Shown piece by piece: positions 55,558 to 64,000 of a stretch of DNA of 64,000 nucleotides. The notes beneath the pieces are model-generated. The model was not told the DNA's origin. It was given only the letters and a program-made list of their open reading frames with translations, and ran no database searches. The position numbers and the translations under genes are program-made. Position 1 is the first letter of the stretch. The number at the start of each line of letters is the position of its first letter. The stretch covers positions 237,379-301,378 of the forward strand of contig NZ_JACHXU010000009.1 of NCBI RefSeq assembly GCF_014192335.1, in the 5' to 3' direction. This DNA is from Aporhodopirellula rubra (lineage in GTDB: Bacteria > Planctomycetota > Planctomycetia > Pirellulales > Pirellulaceae).

Positions 55558-57113
55558 ACCAACGCGCCCCGTTCGATACGCGTTGAACCCACATTACTTG
55601 CGGCCTCGGGCATGGAATGAAAGCCGCCACAGAATCCGTGCCCCTCGAATTTCGCATCGAGCAAACATTTTGTGTCCAACAAACAAGACACACCGCCATG
55701 CCCTGTCCCTTCCCGTGCCTCACGCTTTGGTTCGTAGACAAATTTGGTGTAGAGCAGCGCAGCCATCACCAACAAAAACATCGCCAAGAATGCCCCAAGG
55801 CGAATCTTCAATGCCGATGAGGAAATCTCTTTCAGCTCACGCCGCGGGTTCATTAACAACCACGCACCCAACGCTAAAAGGTTCATCACCGCCGCGAAAA
55901 GAAAAAACGAATTCGCGGTCCCCGTCGTTTCGGCAATCCCGGGGACGGTCACGTTGGCAACAAAGAATGGAAACGCCACTGCACTGACCGCGGCGCCCAT
56001 GTTACCGACCATGTTCATCGCGGCCGATACCGCGCCCGAACGCGACCCACCAATGTCCATGCAAAACGCCCAACTCGGGCTAAGCGTCATCTCAACGCCA
56101 AATGTTCCCATGGAAAAGAAGAAGATGAACATCCACACGCTCGTCGATTCCGTGACCTGCGTGCATAGCAAAAGCCCGATCGCCCCGAGAGCAAAACCCA
56201 TCATCGCTGGTAAACGGCGTGACATCACCGGCATGTCAAGTTTGTGCAAATACGTCACCGCATAACCCGACAGCCACAACGCCACGGCGCCGCACAGCAA
56301 CGGCAGGGAAGCCAAGTACGCATACTCGCTGCCATACGTTTCCACCAGATAAGGTTGCAACCATGTGATGCTGATAAAGAACGTAATGTTACTCGCCGCG
56401 TACTGGAACATCGCCAACAAAACGTTTAACGACGTGACGACCTGGACGTAGGGGACCTTGGATTCCGTCGCAGCTTCTTCGGCGATCCCACGCTGGATCA
56501 ATTCCAACTCGGCCGCGTTGACTTTCGAATGCTTCGCGGGATCATCGCGGTACCACCACCACCAGATTCCTCCCCACAACAAACCCACCGCAGCGTTAGC
56601 AACAAAGGTCATCCGCCAACCGATTGCGGAGATCAGCATCGGCATCAAAACCAACGACAACGCCGCCCCGATGCGTGCCCCCGAATGAAAGATCCCTTGT
56701 CCTAAACCGCGTTCTTTCGCGGGCAGCCAACTGTACATCGCGCGGGTCGCACCGGGATAAGCGCCCGCTTCGCCCACACCGAACAGAAAACGCACAACCA
56801 ACAAACTGATCGCCGTGTACACCGCCCCAGTCATGGCAGTGAAAATGCTCCAAATCGCGACGACAATCGTCAGCCCCAATCGCGGACCAACGCGGTCACT
56901 AAACCAGCCAGCGGGGATTTGAAACAACGCATAGCCGATAGCAAAAATACCAAAGACGTAACCCATCATCTGGTCGTCCAAACCCGAGATCTCATCCTGC
57001 ATCGGGCCCTTCGCCGCAGAGATGCAAACGCGATCCATGTACGTATTTACCGTGTGCAAAAACACAAGGAAAACAAGCCAGAATCGCTGGGATGTGGGGG
57101 CAACAGGATTCAT
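55554..57113 (-). CDS. MFS transporter, anion/acid-sugar symporter type
   Basis: I start at ATG 57113 (MNPVAPTSQRFWLVFLVFLHTVNTYM without the 50 preceding codons). ATG 57152 is the alternative. About twelve helices are seen, with the MFS loop WFSDRVGPRLGLT and FGVGEAGAYPGATRAMYSWLP near residues 70-130. This last block is typical of the anion:cation symporter branch, which takes up glucarate, galactonate and similar acids. The C-terminal 60 residues are hydrophilic and Cys-containing, with near-repeat CLLDTK-CLLDAK. It is the first gene of the operon and probably imports its substrate. Confidence 0.86.
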   Translation of the reverse strand: MNPVAPTSQRFWLVFLVFLHTVNTYMDRVCISAAKGPMQDEISGLDDQMMGYVFGIFAIGYALFQIPAGWFSDRVGPRLGLTIVVAIWSIFTAMTGAVYTAISLLVVRFLFGVGEAGAYPGATRAMYSWLPAKERGLGQGIFHSGARIGAALSLVLMPMLISAIGWRMTFVANAAVGLLWGGIWWWWYRDDPAKHSKVNAAELELIQRGIAEEAATESKVPYVQVVTSLNVLLAMFQYAASNITFFISITWLQPYLVETYGSEYAYLASLPLLCGAVALWLSGYAVTYLHKLDMPVMSRRLPAMMGFALGAIGLLLCTQVTESTSVWMFIFFFSMGTFGVEMTLSPSWAFCMDIGGSRSGAVSAAMNMVGNMGAAVSAVAFPFFVANVTVPGIAETTGTANSFFLFAAVMNLLALGAWLLMNPRRELKEISSSALKIRLGAFLAMFLLVMAALLYTKFVYEPKREAREGTGHGGVSCLLDTKCLLDAKFEGHGFCGGFHSMPEAASNVGSTRIERGALV

Positions 57114-57276
57114 CAAAGACAGATAAGAGAATGGCGTTCGGGTTATCGCCATGGTAGCCTTTAGGGGGTTCCGAATCCCCAAAAAGCAACAACGACAGTC
57201 AGCTTCGGCGATGATTGTACTGGCTCGTTCGCTCGGTACAATTAAATATTCCTTAACGATCATTCAGGAATCCGAA
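57114..57276. promoter_or_regulatory. Divergent promoter region of the acid-sugar locus
   Basis: This 163-base gap separates the MFS operon from the LysR gene. An AT-rich element lies at about 57238-57258 and an AGGAA sequence at about 57266 precedes the LysR start. LysR proteins usually bind such shared regions with a T-N11-A motif. Several candidates exist and I cannot choose one. Confidence 0.4.
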
Positions 57277-58200
57277 ATGAATGTTTCTGTCGAATCTGCT
57301 CTCCGCTCCTCCGCGATTAACATCGCTCATTTGCACACGTTTCGACATGTAATCCAGCAAGGTGGCTACGCTGCGGCGGCCCGCGTCACGGACCTCTCCG
57401 TACCTTCGATTTGGCAGCACATTCACGCGCTCGAAAAGTTGTATGAGGTAGAACTGTTCCACCGTGTCGGACGACAAGTCCGGCCGACCGCCGCGGCACA
57501 ACAACTCTACGAAGAGATTGACGGCATTCTCGTTCAGCTCGAATCCACATTCGAACGAATGAGTCGCGAACCGAGCAAGCAAACGATTCGCTTGGTGTCG
57601 GGCGTCCGGATGATGATCGAAGACCTTGCCGAACCACTCGCTCAATTTCACGAACAACACCCCAACCGGCTCGCCATCCGCCAGGGCAACGAGCGACGCG
57701 CATTAGAACTGTTGCTCGCCGATGAAGCCGACATCGCACTAACGCTCGAACCTGGACTCCACCAAAGTTCCACTGCGATTCACTACGAACCGGCCTACAC
57801 GGTTGAGTTCCTGGCCGTTTGCAGCCAATCACACCCGTACGCGAAAGCGCGTTCGAACAGTTTGCGGGAATTGTCCAAACATCCTTTGGTGGTGACCGCC
57901 GCTGGCACCCACGGACGCGACGCGTTAGAGCAAGCGTTTCATCGCGAAGGGTTGGTGTCCAACATTCACATCGAAACCGACAACAGTGCTTTCACCATCG
58001 CCTGCGTCGCGGCAGGGGTCGGGGTTGGAATTCTGGCCGGCCGTCGACAGGGAGACCTCTGCCAAAAGTTAGCCACGAGGTCACTGAGCAAACAACTCGG
58101 TAAACGCAAAATCGTCTTCATGTGGCGGCGAGGACGATTGCTTACCGAACCGATGCTGGAATTGATCGAAGCCGTTAAACGCATCGAAACTGAAGAATAA
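57277..58200 (+). CDS. LysR-family transcriptional regulator
   Basis: Starting at ATG 57277 gives 307 residues. The winged helix is LHTFRHVIQQGGYAAAARVTD, followed by VPSIWQHIHALEKLYEVELFHRVGRQ, the usual LysR DNA-binding part. The effector domain follows (IRLVSGVRMMIEDLAEPLAQFH, DNSAFTIACVAAGVGVGILAGR). A 42-codon longer frame from 57151 has no support. Being divergent from the MFS operon, it most likely controls that operon and itself. Confidence 0.9.
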   Translation: MNVSVESALRSSAINIAHLHTFRHVIQQGGYAAAARVTDLSVPSIWQHIHALEKLYEVELFHRVGRQVRPTAAAQQLYEEIDGILVQLESTFERMSREPSKQTIRLVSGVRMMIEDLAEPLAQFHEQHPNRLAIRQGNERRALELLLADEADIALTLEPGLHQSSTAIHYEPAYTVEFLAVCSQSHPYAKARSNSLRELSKHPLVVTAAGTHGRDALEQAFHREGLVSNIHIETDNSAFTIACVAAGVGVGILAGRRQGDLCQKLATRSLSKQLGKRKIVFMWRRGRLLTEPMLELIEAVKRIETEE

Positions 58201-58216
58201 CAACGACGCACCGAAG

Positions 58217-61200
58217 TCAGGTCGCCTCTCCATTTGACGTGCCCGATGAGGCCGACGCATCTCGTGACTTCGACGAAAGGAGTGCGTTCATCAACTCCTG
58301 GGGCATCGATCGTAAATGAAGATCACGCTGTGGGAACGCAATTTCGATCCCTGCGGCGTTGAACTCTTTATTGATCATCGTATGCAACTCATGAATCGCG
58401 GCTAACCGGTTGTCGAGATCGGCGAGATAACACCGCAGCACAAGGTTCAACGTCGAATCACCGAAACCTTCAAACGTCACATTGGGTGCAGGGTCATCCG
58501 AAATCGAACTGTGCTCGCCGCAAATTTTCTTTAGCAACTCACACGCTTGATCGGTATCGCTTCCGTACGCGACCCCGACCTGAACCACCACACGGTTCGT
58601 CGTGTCAGTCAACGTCCAGTTAACCAACCGACCTGTAATCAAATCTTTGTTCGGAATGATCAACTCCTGACGATCCCAATTAGTGATCGTGGTCGCTCGC
58701 ATGCGGATCCGTGCGACAACACCGGTGGTGTCACCGAGCGTGACAACGTCGCCGACACGGATCGGCTGTTCAAACAGAATGATCAACCCGCTGACAAAGT
58801 TCGCGAAAATCTCCTGCAACCCAAAACCGAGACCGACGCCGAGAGCCGCAACCAACCATTGAATGTTGTCCCATCGCAAACCGAGCGTCTTCGCACTCAG
58901 ACTGAACCCGAGTGCCATCAACGCATAGGTCCCGAGTGTTGTGATTGCGTATCGAACCGGCTTTTCCAGGGGCAACCGCTCCAAGAGCACGCCTTCGATC
59001 AATCCCGGCAGGTTTCGCACCGACGCCCAAGTGAGCACAACGATCGGAATGGTTTTCACCACATCCGCGAGCGTGATGTAAACAATTTCATTCTTGTCAT
59101 CAACGCTCGTCCATAATTGAATCGACTCGAGATAGCCGACCGCGGGCAAAACCGGTGACCAAATCCAAGCGACGCCGATCAGTGTCCCAATCGCCAAGAA
59201 GGTACTGAGCAAACGGCTCGTTTGCGCGCTGATCTCAGACGCTTCCATACTGGCGGGTTGCTCGACATCGACTCCGACCGAACCGATCCGATCGGCCTCT
59301 TCCAATCGTTCGCGGTGCACCGCCCACGCAAGTCGTCGACGCTGAGTGAGCAACCATCGCCGCACTGTTCCGCCGATGAAAAACGCGACGACACAAAGCC
59401 AAAACGTGTAATAGAGTTGTTCGACCAAGACCTCCGCCGCGCTGCCGTAACCGATGATCGAAACAATCGCAAACACGATCGGCAACCAAACGATCGGCAG
59501 AAACCAAATGTGTCTCAAACGTGCCAACCAACCGTTAGGGTTCTCACGAATCTCGACAGAAAAAATCCCTTTCTTTGGCTCGAGCGTCCGCCACAACACA
59601 ACACTGAGCAGCACCATGGCCGAGATAAACATCAACCGGCTGAGAGCCTGCGTCAGTTGGTATCGGCCGAGCTGCGCCGTCGTGACATAAACGATGAGCA
59701 GCGGCAACCCGATGTCGATGAGTATTCGTAACCAGCGGCGCAAGCCACGAATCGAATCTTCGTCGGTGCCGAAGTGAGCAATCGCGAGCCCCTGGGGACG
59801 TAACCATTGCCGGAGTAACTCAATCGGGAACGCCACGATTGCGGCGAGATGCAGTGCCTGAACGATCGCTCGAACGAGCGGCTCCTCACCGCCCGATGCC
59901 ATAAAGGCGTCGCCCGTAACCCACAGCAACGCGATCAAAGGCAGCATCAAAGCAAACGACAACAACGACGTCGCAAATGTGGGATGAAGCGAAAGATTCT
60001 GACGACTCGAGGCCTTCTTTCCGTGCTCGATAATCCGGCGCCTCAATCGTGCCCCCAGTCCCAGAATCGTCGCCAAGGCAACAAACGCAATTACGATCAA
60101 TTCGGGGCGGTTCCAATAGCCTTCGAACAACCGCATGGCCAGCAACTTCAGATGACGTGGGTGGACGATCCACCGAAATGACCGCCACGCCAACGGGATA
60201 TCACGCAAACGAAACACCGCTTCATTTCGGATCCAAACGATATGCGATTCGATCAGCGACGATAGTTGAGAGACGGTTTTGCGCAGGCTCTCCAACTCGC
60301 GACGACGCTCAGCGAGTTTGGTCAGGTGCGTTTCGAGGTCAGAGATAAACTTGACCAGCAACTCAACCTCCGTCGCAGGCAAATTGCTCGAACTCCGGTT
60401 GTTCCCGAGGATCACCCGATTCGAGAAAACCTCCATCGGCAACTCACCAGCAACAGAATCGTCGATGCCCTGAAGAGTTAATTCGAGTTGTCGTTGCAGG
60501 TCGCGTCGTTTTTCGATCGTCCGATCGACCGCTGAAATCGTACTGCCGATTTGGCTGAGTGATGGCAATCGGTTCTTCAGTAACTGCAACTGCAGCCCCA
60601 CGCTGCTGGACAGTCGCTCGCCGGTCCGATTGGCCTCCGCGATCAGTGCTTGTGTGTCGGCATATCGCTCCGACCATTTATCGGTCTCGATCTTTTCCTT
60701 CGCCAACATCCGGCTGGCCTGATCGGTCTCGCTAATGATATCAATCCAAACCTTTCGGAGCTTGAGGATTTGAGATGACTCGGCGTCGCCCCCCGTGGCT
60801 GCGATTTCCTGTTCGTATTCTTTCAGGTCATCTTCGATCTGGCTCTGTCTTCGCTTCTGCAAGATCGAAGACCATCGCTCGTCGACTAATTCGGCTTGGC
60901 GAACGTTCCGTTGTTCAGCGGCACTTTGGAGGGGCAGGAGATCGGCCTGCGCCTCAAGCAACATTTGTTCGCGAAGGAGTGCATCGAGCTGTTGCTTCGC
61001 GGTGGCGAGCTGAGCCACCAATAGTGACTCGCGAACATGCTTCAACTTCCCATCGGGATCGTCATTGAGTTCGCCGACGGACGAGGCTTCGAGCGTTTCG
61101 ATTTCACGACGAAGCGAAGAGATCTCACCCGGTAATTTCTCCAACCGAGCCTTACGTGACGCGATCGCGGCATCCGCTTTCTGCAGTCGTTCACGAGCGG

Positions 61201-61828
61201 CCACTAACTGCGATTCGGCAAGGACGACCTTTTGCTTGACCTCATCAATGTTGAGAAATTCATCGTTGATATCGGACGGTTCTTCGAGCGCTCGCTCGGA
61301 TTCCTTCTTGGCGGCCTTTTTGTCGCTGTCGATTTGCTTCAACGACTTTTCGAATCCAGCAACCGCATCGGCTGCCGCACGCTGATTGGCGAAAACCTTG
61401 GTGAGATCCTGCAACGTGGTGACGATGAGATCCTTCAACATCGGGTCGAGCGATTCGTCAGCACTGACCCGAGCCAACTCGTTGGCGACGGCCTCGGAGT
61501 TTGTCAGTGGCGTCAGCTCGAGTGGTGTTTTCGAATCTATCGAAATAGAACCCGTGCGAGACGTCGATGAGTCAGCAACCTGGAACGGCGTCGCGACCGC
61601 GACGTGATGAATCGGCAGCGAGGCAAGGTTTCGCCCAATCGCAACCGAGGGAGCTTCCTGCCCTGACGCTACCGAGCACGCGGCCCCCCACAGCACGACC
61701 ACTGCCAACCATGAAATTGCATGATAGGAAATCGCACGGTAGTGATGGACGCCCGGCCACAAACCGCCAAACCACGGGGCAGGGCGTCGCTCGAAGGCTC
61801 GTTCGAAATATCTAGATTGTCGCAACAT
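58217..61828 (-). CDS. Large MscS/MscK-type mechanosensitive channel
   Basis: The 1203-residue protein has a signal segment, then about 450 residues of periplasmic coiled coil (EKSLKQIDSDKKAAKKESE, VVLAESQLVAARERLQKAD). About ten transmembrane helices follow from 540 to 990. The MscS pore and beta domain is GVGLGFGLQEIFANFVSG near 1000, with FEQPIRVGDVVTLGD and ITNWDRQELIIPNKDLITG. This is the MscK/KefA-like layout. It opens under membrane tension to release solutes after osmotic downshock. Its 3' end lies 17 bases from the stop of the convergent LysR gene. Confidence 0.92.
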   Translation of the reverse strand: MLRQSRYFERAFERRPAPWFGGLWPGVHHYRAISYHAISWLAVVVLWGAACSVASGQEAPSVAIGRNLASLPIHHVAVATPFQVADSSTSRTGSISIDSKTPLELTPLTNSEAVANELARVSADESLDPMLKDLIVTTLQDLTKVFANQRAAADAVAGFEKSLKQIDSDKKAAKKESERALEEPSDINDEFLNIDEVKQKVVLAESQLVAARERLQKADAAIASRKARLEKLPGEISSLRREIETLEASSVGELNDDPDGKLKHVRESLLVAQLATAKQQLDALLREQMLLEAQADLLPLQSAAEQRNVRQAELVDERWSSILQKRRQSQIEDDLKEYEQEIAATGGDAESSQILKLRKVWIDIISETDQASRMLAKEKIETDKWSERYADTQALIAEANRTGERLSSSVGLQLQLLKNRLPSLSQIGSTISAVDRTIEKRRDLQRQLELTLQGIDDSVAGELPMEVFSNRVILGNNRSSSNLPATEVELLVKFISDLETHLTKLAERRRELESLRKTVSQLSSLIESHIVWIRNEAVFRLRDIPLAWRSFRWIVHPRHLKLLAMRLFEGYWNRPELIVIAFVALATILGLGARLRRRIIEHGKKASSRQNLSLHPTFATSLLSFALMLPLIALLWVTGDAFMASGGEEPLVRAIVQALHLAAIVAFPIELLRQWLRPQGLAIAHFGTDEDSIRGLRRWLRILIDIGLPLLIVYVTTAQLGRYQLTQALSRLMFISAMVLLSVVLWRTLEPKKGIFSVEIRENPNGWLARLRHIWFLPIVWLPIVFAIVSIIGYGSAAEVLVEQLYYTFWLCVVAFFIGGTVRRWLLTQRRRLAWAVHRERLEEADRIGSVGVDVEQPASMEASEISAQTSRLLSTFLAIGTLIGVAWIWSPVLPAVGYLESIQLWTSVDDKNEIVYITLADVVKTIPIVVLTWASVRNLPGLIEGVLLERLPLEKPVRYAITTLGTYALMALGFSLSAKTLGLRWDNIQWLVAALGVGLGFGLQEIFANFVSGLIILFEQPIRVGDVVTLGDTTGVVARIRMRATTITNWDRQELIIPNKDLITGRLVNWTLTDTTNRVVVQVGVAYGSDTDQACELLKKICGEHSSISDDPAPNVTFEGFGDSTLNLVLRCYLADLDNRLAAIHELHTMINKEFNAAGIEIAFPQRDLHLRSMPQELMNALLSSKSRDASASSGTSNGEAT

Positions 61829-62117
61829 GTGGCGTAGTTTGTGAAATCAATGCAAAGGGCCGAAAGGGCAAAAGTCGTTAAGCGATTTTGCGGCTTCTCT
61901 TGACAGAATCGAGCCCATTTTGATAGCCGATGGAAGTATGGGCGATTCCTCTAGCCATTACCGTTCCGAAAAGACCTCTCTCACGCCATTTGCGGTGCGA
62001 ATATGCGGCTGCGCGTTGCTTGAATCCTCTGCTCCCAAAAACCAACGGGGCGATTATCGCCACGCCGTCATCCCGCGTCGTTTTCATCGAACCGAAACCA
62101 CACGTCCCCGTCAAATC
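61829..62117. promoter_or_regulatory. Divergent gap between the channel and the cytochrome-like gene
   Basis: The gap should hold promoters for both genes. A possible upstream extension of the plus-strand frame to 61920 has no protein-like features, so I treat it as non-coding. No palindrome was picked out. Confidence 0.35.
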
Positions 62118-63452
62118 ATGAACTCTTGCTGGCAATTGCTGATTTGCCTGTGCGTCCTGATGCCCTGGCTGGGAAATCAACCAACTCTCGCGGACGCCCC
62201 GCTCGCTGGCTCGCCGCTGACAGGCGTGCCTTCGAACAAAACGCAATACGTGCTGCTCAACAATGACCGCGTCCTAAGTGGAACGGTCTGGATGCGTGGA
62301 TCCTCCGTGATCGTCAGGCGTGGGCACGAAGCCGAATTGACTTTACGTGCCAATCAAGTGCTCGCAGTCGAGGATGACTTGATCAGCCTGTACCACGCTC
62401 GTGTTCGATCACAACGGCGCCGAACTCTGCCATCAATCAATGTTTTGATCTCCGACCTGCGTTGGTGCATTGACCAGCGAATTCCTGATCAAGCGACACG
62501 GCTCTTGATGCAGATCTACTCCGCCTCGCCGAACCATCCCGTCGCACTGCAACTCGAATCGAGATTGCGCCGGCTGGCCGAATTGGATTCACTCGATGAA
62601 GACTCCGCCGTGGCCGTGATGAACCTCGACGTCGAATCGTCCTCGGTCAATGAAATCCAACCGGCCAGCCACTCGGTCGAACGCCCCGCATTGGATTCGA
62701 TGCAGCATCGAACCGAATTGCCGATCAATCCGACCACCGCTCCCGCTTCGCTGCATCGATTCACAGCAAGAGTGCAGCCAATTCTCATCTCACGATGCGC
62801 ACGATGCCATCACGACGATGCGCCCGTTGCCACGAATTGGAACCTCGTTTTACCACCGAGCGGTGCGTTACGTGTCACGCAGCGCGGATCGATCGCCAAC
62901 CTCGAATCAACCCTGCCGCATTGCGATCCAAACCGTCCATCCTCGAGTGCCCTCATCACCATGGCAACGCAGTGCCACGGAGAAGAGGTGGAAACCGGAA
63001 CGTTGTCACGAGCCAAACAACAACCACCTATCGCGGAACACGAGACCGCGTTGGTTCGCACGCTGGTCGAATGGATTGATTCCTTGTCGGCACAAACCAT
63101 TCGCGACTCAATGCAGTCACAGGTGGCGTCGTCAGACGAAACTGAAATGCTGAACGATGGCGAGATGAAGCGAGAAGGACGACTCAGTCCGATCCAACCG
63201 TCTGAAGTTGCCGCGTCACTTTCCAGCCCACCGGTTCCCGACGGTTCCCCGCCCGCATCCGGCGGGTCGCCGATAGAAGATCCGTCAACTTGGTCGCCAA
63301 TCCGCGAATCACAGGCCTCGGCGGCATACGATGAGCAAACCCGAAATTCGGCTCGTCCTGTTCGGCTGCCTGTCGTCGAAAACCCCGATGATGTGCGGCA
63401 CTTCAACCGAGAAACACGCCTTCTGCGGCAACTCGGACTGGGCCGCGAGTAA
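62118..63452 (+). CDS. Secreted protein with one c-type heme motif
   Basis: From ATG 62118 the protein has 444 residues, with a signal peptide (LLICLCVLMPWLGNQP, ending at TLADA). An N-terminal beta domain (YVLLNNDRVLSGTVWMRGSSVIV) is similar in style to the protein at 31055. A helical segment follows, then a single CARCHH motif near residue 230 for covalent heme attachment. A Cys-His pair further on (QCHGEE) may be part of the heme pocket. The C-terminus is low-complexity, Pro/Ser-rich. It may be an electron-transfer or sensing protein, with function unknown. Confidence 0.72.
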   Translation: MNSCWQLLICLCVLMPWLGNQPTLADAPLAGSPLTGVPSNKTQYVLLNNDRVLSGTVWMRGSSVIVRRGHEAELTLRANQVLAVEDDLISLYHARVRSQRRRTLPSINVLISDLRWCIDQRIPDQATRLLMQIYSASPNHPVALQLESRLRRLAELDSLDEDSAVAVMNLDVESSSVNEIQPASHSVERPALDSMQHRTELPINPTTAPASLHRFTARVQPILISRCARCHHDDAPVATNWNLVLPPSGALRVTQRGSIANLESTLPHCDPNRPSSSALITMATQCHGEEVETGTLSRAKQQPPIAEHETALVRTLVEWIDSLSAQTIRDSMQSQVASSDETEMLNDGEMKREGRLSPIQPSEVAASLSSPPVPDGSPPASGGSPIEDPSTWSPIRESQASAAYDEQTRNSARPVRLPVVENPDDVRHFNRETRLLRQLGLGRE

Positions 63453-63603
63453 CGCGATTTACTGGCTGTATTTATTACGATCGCTGCATCGTTCTCGAAA
63501 CCACCGGGTTGCCGGCACGCCGGTTGCGACATTGATTTTCTTCGTTTCAGGCGTTCACTCATACACGTGAACGCATTCGAGTTCACTAACGAAGAAGCAG
63601 ATC

Positions 63604-63750
63604 ATGGACTTTATCCGTCTTTTGCTGGCGTTCGTATTGCCGCCGGCTTCCGTCTACGTTCAATTCGGAACCAACAAATACTTTTGGATCAACTGCGTCC
63701 TAACGCTTCTGGGGCTCATCCCTCTTTATAGCCCACATCTTATTAGCTAG
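63604..63750 (+). CDS. Pmp3/UPF0057-like small membrane peptide with disrupted end
   Basis: This 48-residue frame is hydrophobic: LLLAFVLPPASVYVQFGTN, then FWINCVLTLLGLIP. Pmp3 family members have LAFFLPPLAVFLE and FWINILLTLLGWIPGIIHA, so residues 6-40 match. The last 10 residues (LYSPHLIS region) do not, and the family end GIIHA is absent. The stop overlaps the convergent transposase gene, so the C-terminus was probably replaced when that element inserted. An intact Pmp3 is a two-helix proteolipid in the inner membrane that affects membrane potential. Confidence 0.7.
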   Translation: MDFIRLLLAFVLPPASVYVQFGTNKYFWINCVLTLLGLIPLYSPHLIS

Positions 63751-64000
63751 TTCCGAAGACGGTGTAGGCTTCGCGGTAGGCTTCCATTCGCCGCAGTCCT
63801 CGCCAGATGGTTTTTGATCCAGGCGGGCCTTGGCCTTTCTGATTTAGGTAGCCTCCTAGCTTTGCCAGGATCAGCATGAACTCCGCGATCGTCGGCGGTG
63901 TCGGGGGAAGCTTCCGCGTCTTCGTGGCAACCATCATTGCGGGTTTCCACTCACTGGCCTCAAAGTAATCCTCGCAACTGGCATCGCCGTCGACCCGAGC
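63743..64000 (-). mobile_element. IS4-family transposase, C-terminal part (runs off window)
   Basis: The minus-strand frame is open from the right edge to a stop at 63745. The conserved end region reads EDYFEASEWKPAM, then LAKLGGYLNQKGQGPPGSKTIWRGLRRM, which matches the LGGFLxRKGDGxPGxxTLWRG block of IS4-family (Tn5-like) transposases. The catalytic core lies outside the window. Terminal inverted repeats should lie within about 50 bases of the stop but could not be identified. The element disrupts the Pmp3-like gene. Confidence 0.82.

Overview
The window looks like chromosomal DNA of a marine planctomycete of the Rhodopirellula/Pirellulaceae type. The signs are a DUF1559 pseudopilin with an H-X9-DG end, an extracellular protein with an LESLERRQLLA-type N-terminal motif and a dockerin, a XylR-like AraC regulator beside Gfo/Idh/MocA genes, a DUF6807 (PmoA-like) protein, small zinc-ribbon proteins, and tetrahydromethanopterin (H4MPT)-type one-carbon genes. 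I saw no rRNA, tRNA or CRISPR array.

Layout. 1-4214 (-) is the large 5' part of a secreted protein with four Spondin_N-like repeats and a dockerin. 4254-5250 (+) is an ECF sigma factor with a small zinc-finger protein. 5285-12798 is a sugar or polyol catabolic locus: XylR-type regulator (-), then isomerase, Tat-exported oxidoreductase, DUF6807 protein, Nramp-like transporter and a secreted carbohydrate-binding-like protein (+). 12799-13779 has no convincing gene. 13780-15395 holds a small lipoprotein and the DUF1559 pseudopilin, closed by a strong hairpin. 15697-17111 is a scar in which an internally deleted IS66 transposase runs in frame into the tail of a sialidase-like gene. 17231-20865 (-) encodes three surface proteins, two sharing an unnamed domain. 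21177-23410 (+) is a secreted unknown plus a UbiA-type prenyltransferase. 23465-28528 is housekeeping: recJ and rpmG (-), and priA (+) with a long disordered N-terminus. 28679-31065 holds a lipase-like hydrolase, a zinc-ribbon protein and a low-molecular-weight phosphatase.

31055-39618 (+) is a tightly coupled run: an envelope protein, one HtrA/Deg-like protease with an intact triad, two further HtrA-like proteins in which all three catalytic residues are replaced, an SPFH protein and a NAD-kinase-like protein. 39725-42629 (-) is pyrH, frr and a zinc-ribbon membrane protein. 42767-47179 (-) reads exbB, exbD, exbD, pabA, DUF447, beta-RFAP synthase. The last three fit together, since p-aminobenzoate is the substrate of beta-RFAP synthase in H4MPT synthesis. 

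47850-57113 (-) is a second catabolic locus. It has an MFS transporter, Gfo/Idh oxidoreductase, cyclase-family hydrolase, OtnK-like kinase, OtnC-like aldolase, small monooxygenase, isopropylmalate-dehydrogenase-like enzyme and a DUF5060 glycosidase, with a divergent LysR regulator (57277-58200). It probably degrades an acid sugar released from a polysaccharide. 58217-61828 (-) is a large MscS/MscK-type channel, 62118-63452 a secreted c-type-cytochrome-like protein, 63604-63750 a Pmp3-like peptide whose end is disrupted, and 63743-64000 (-) the end of an IS4-family transposase that runs off the window.
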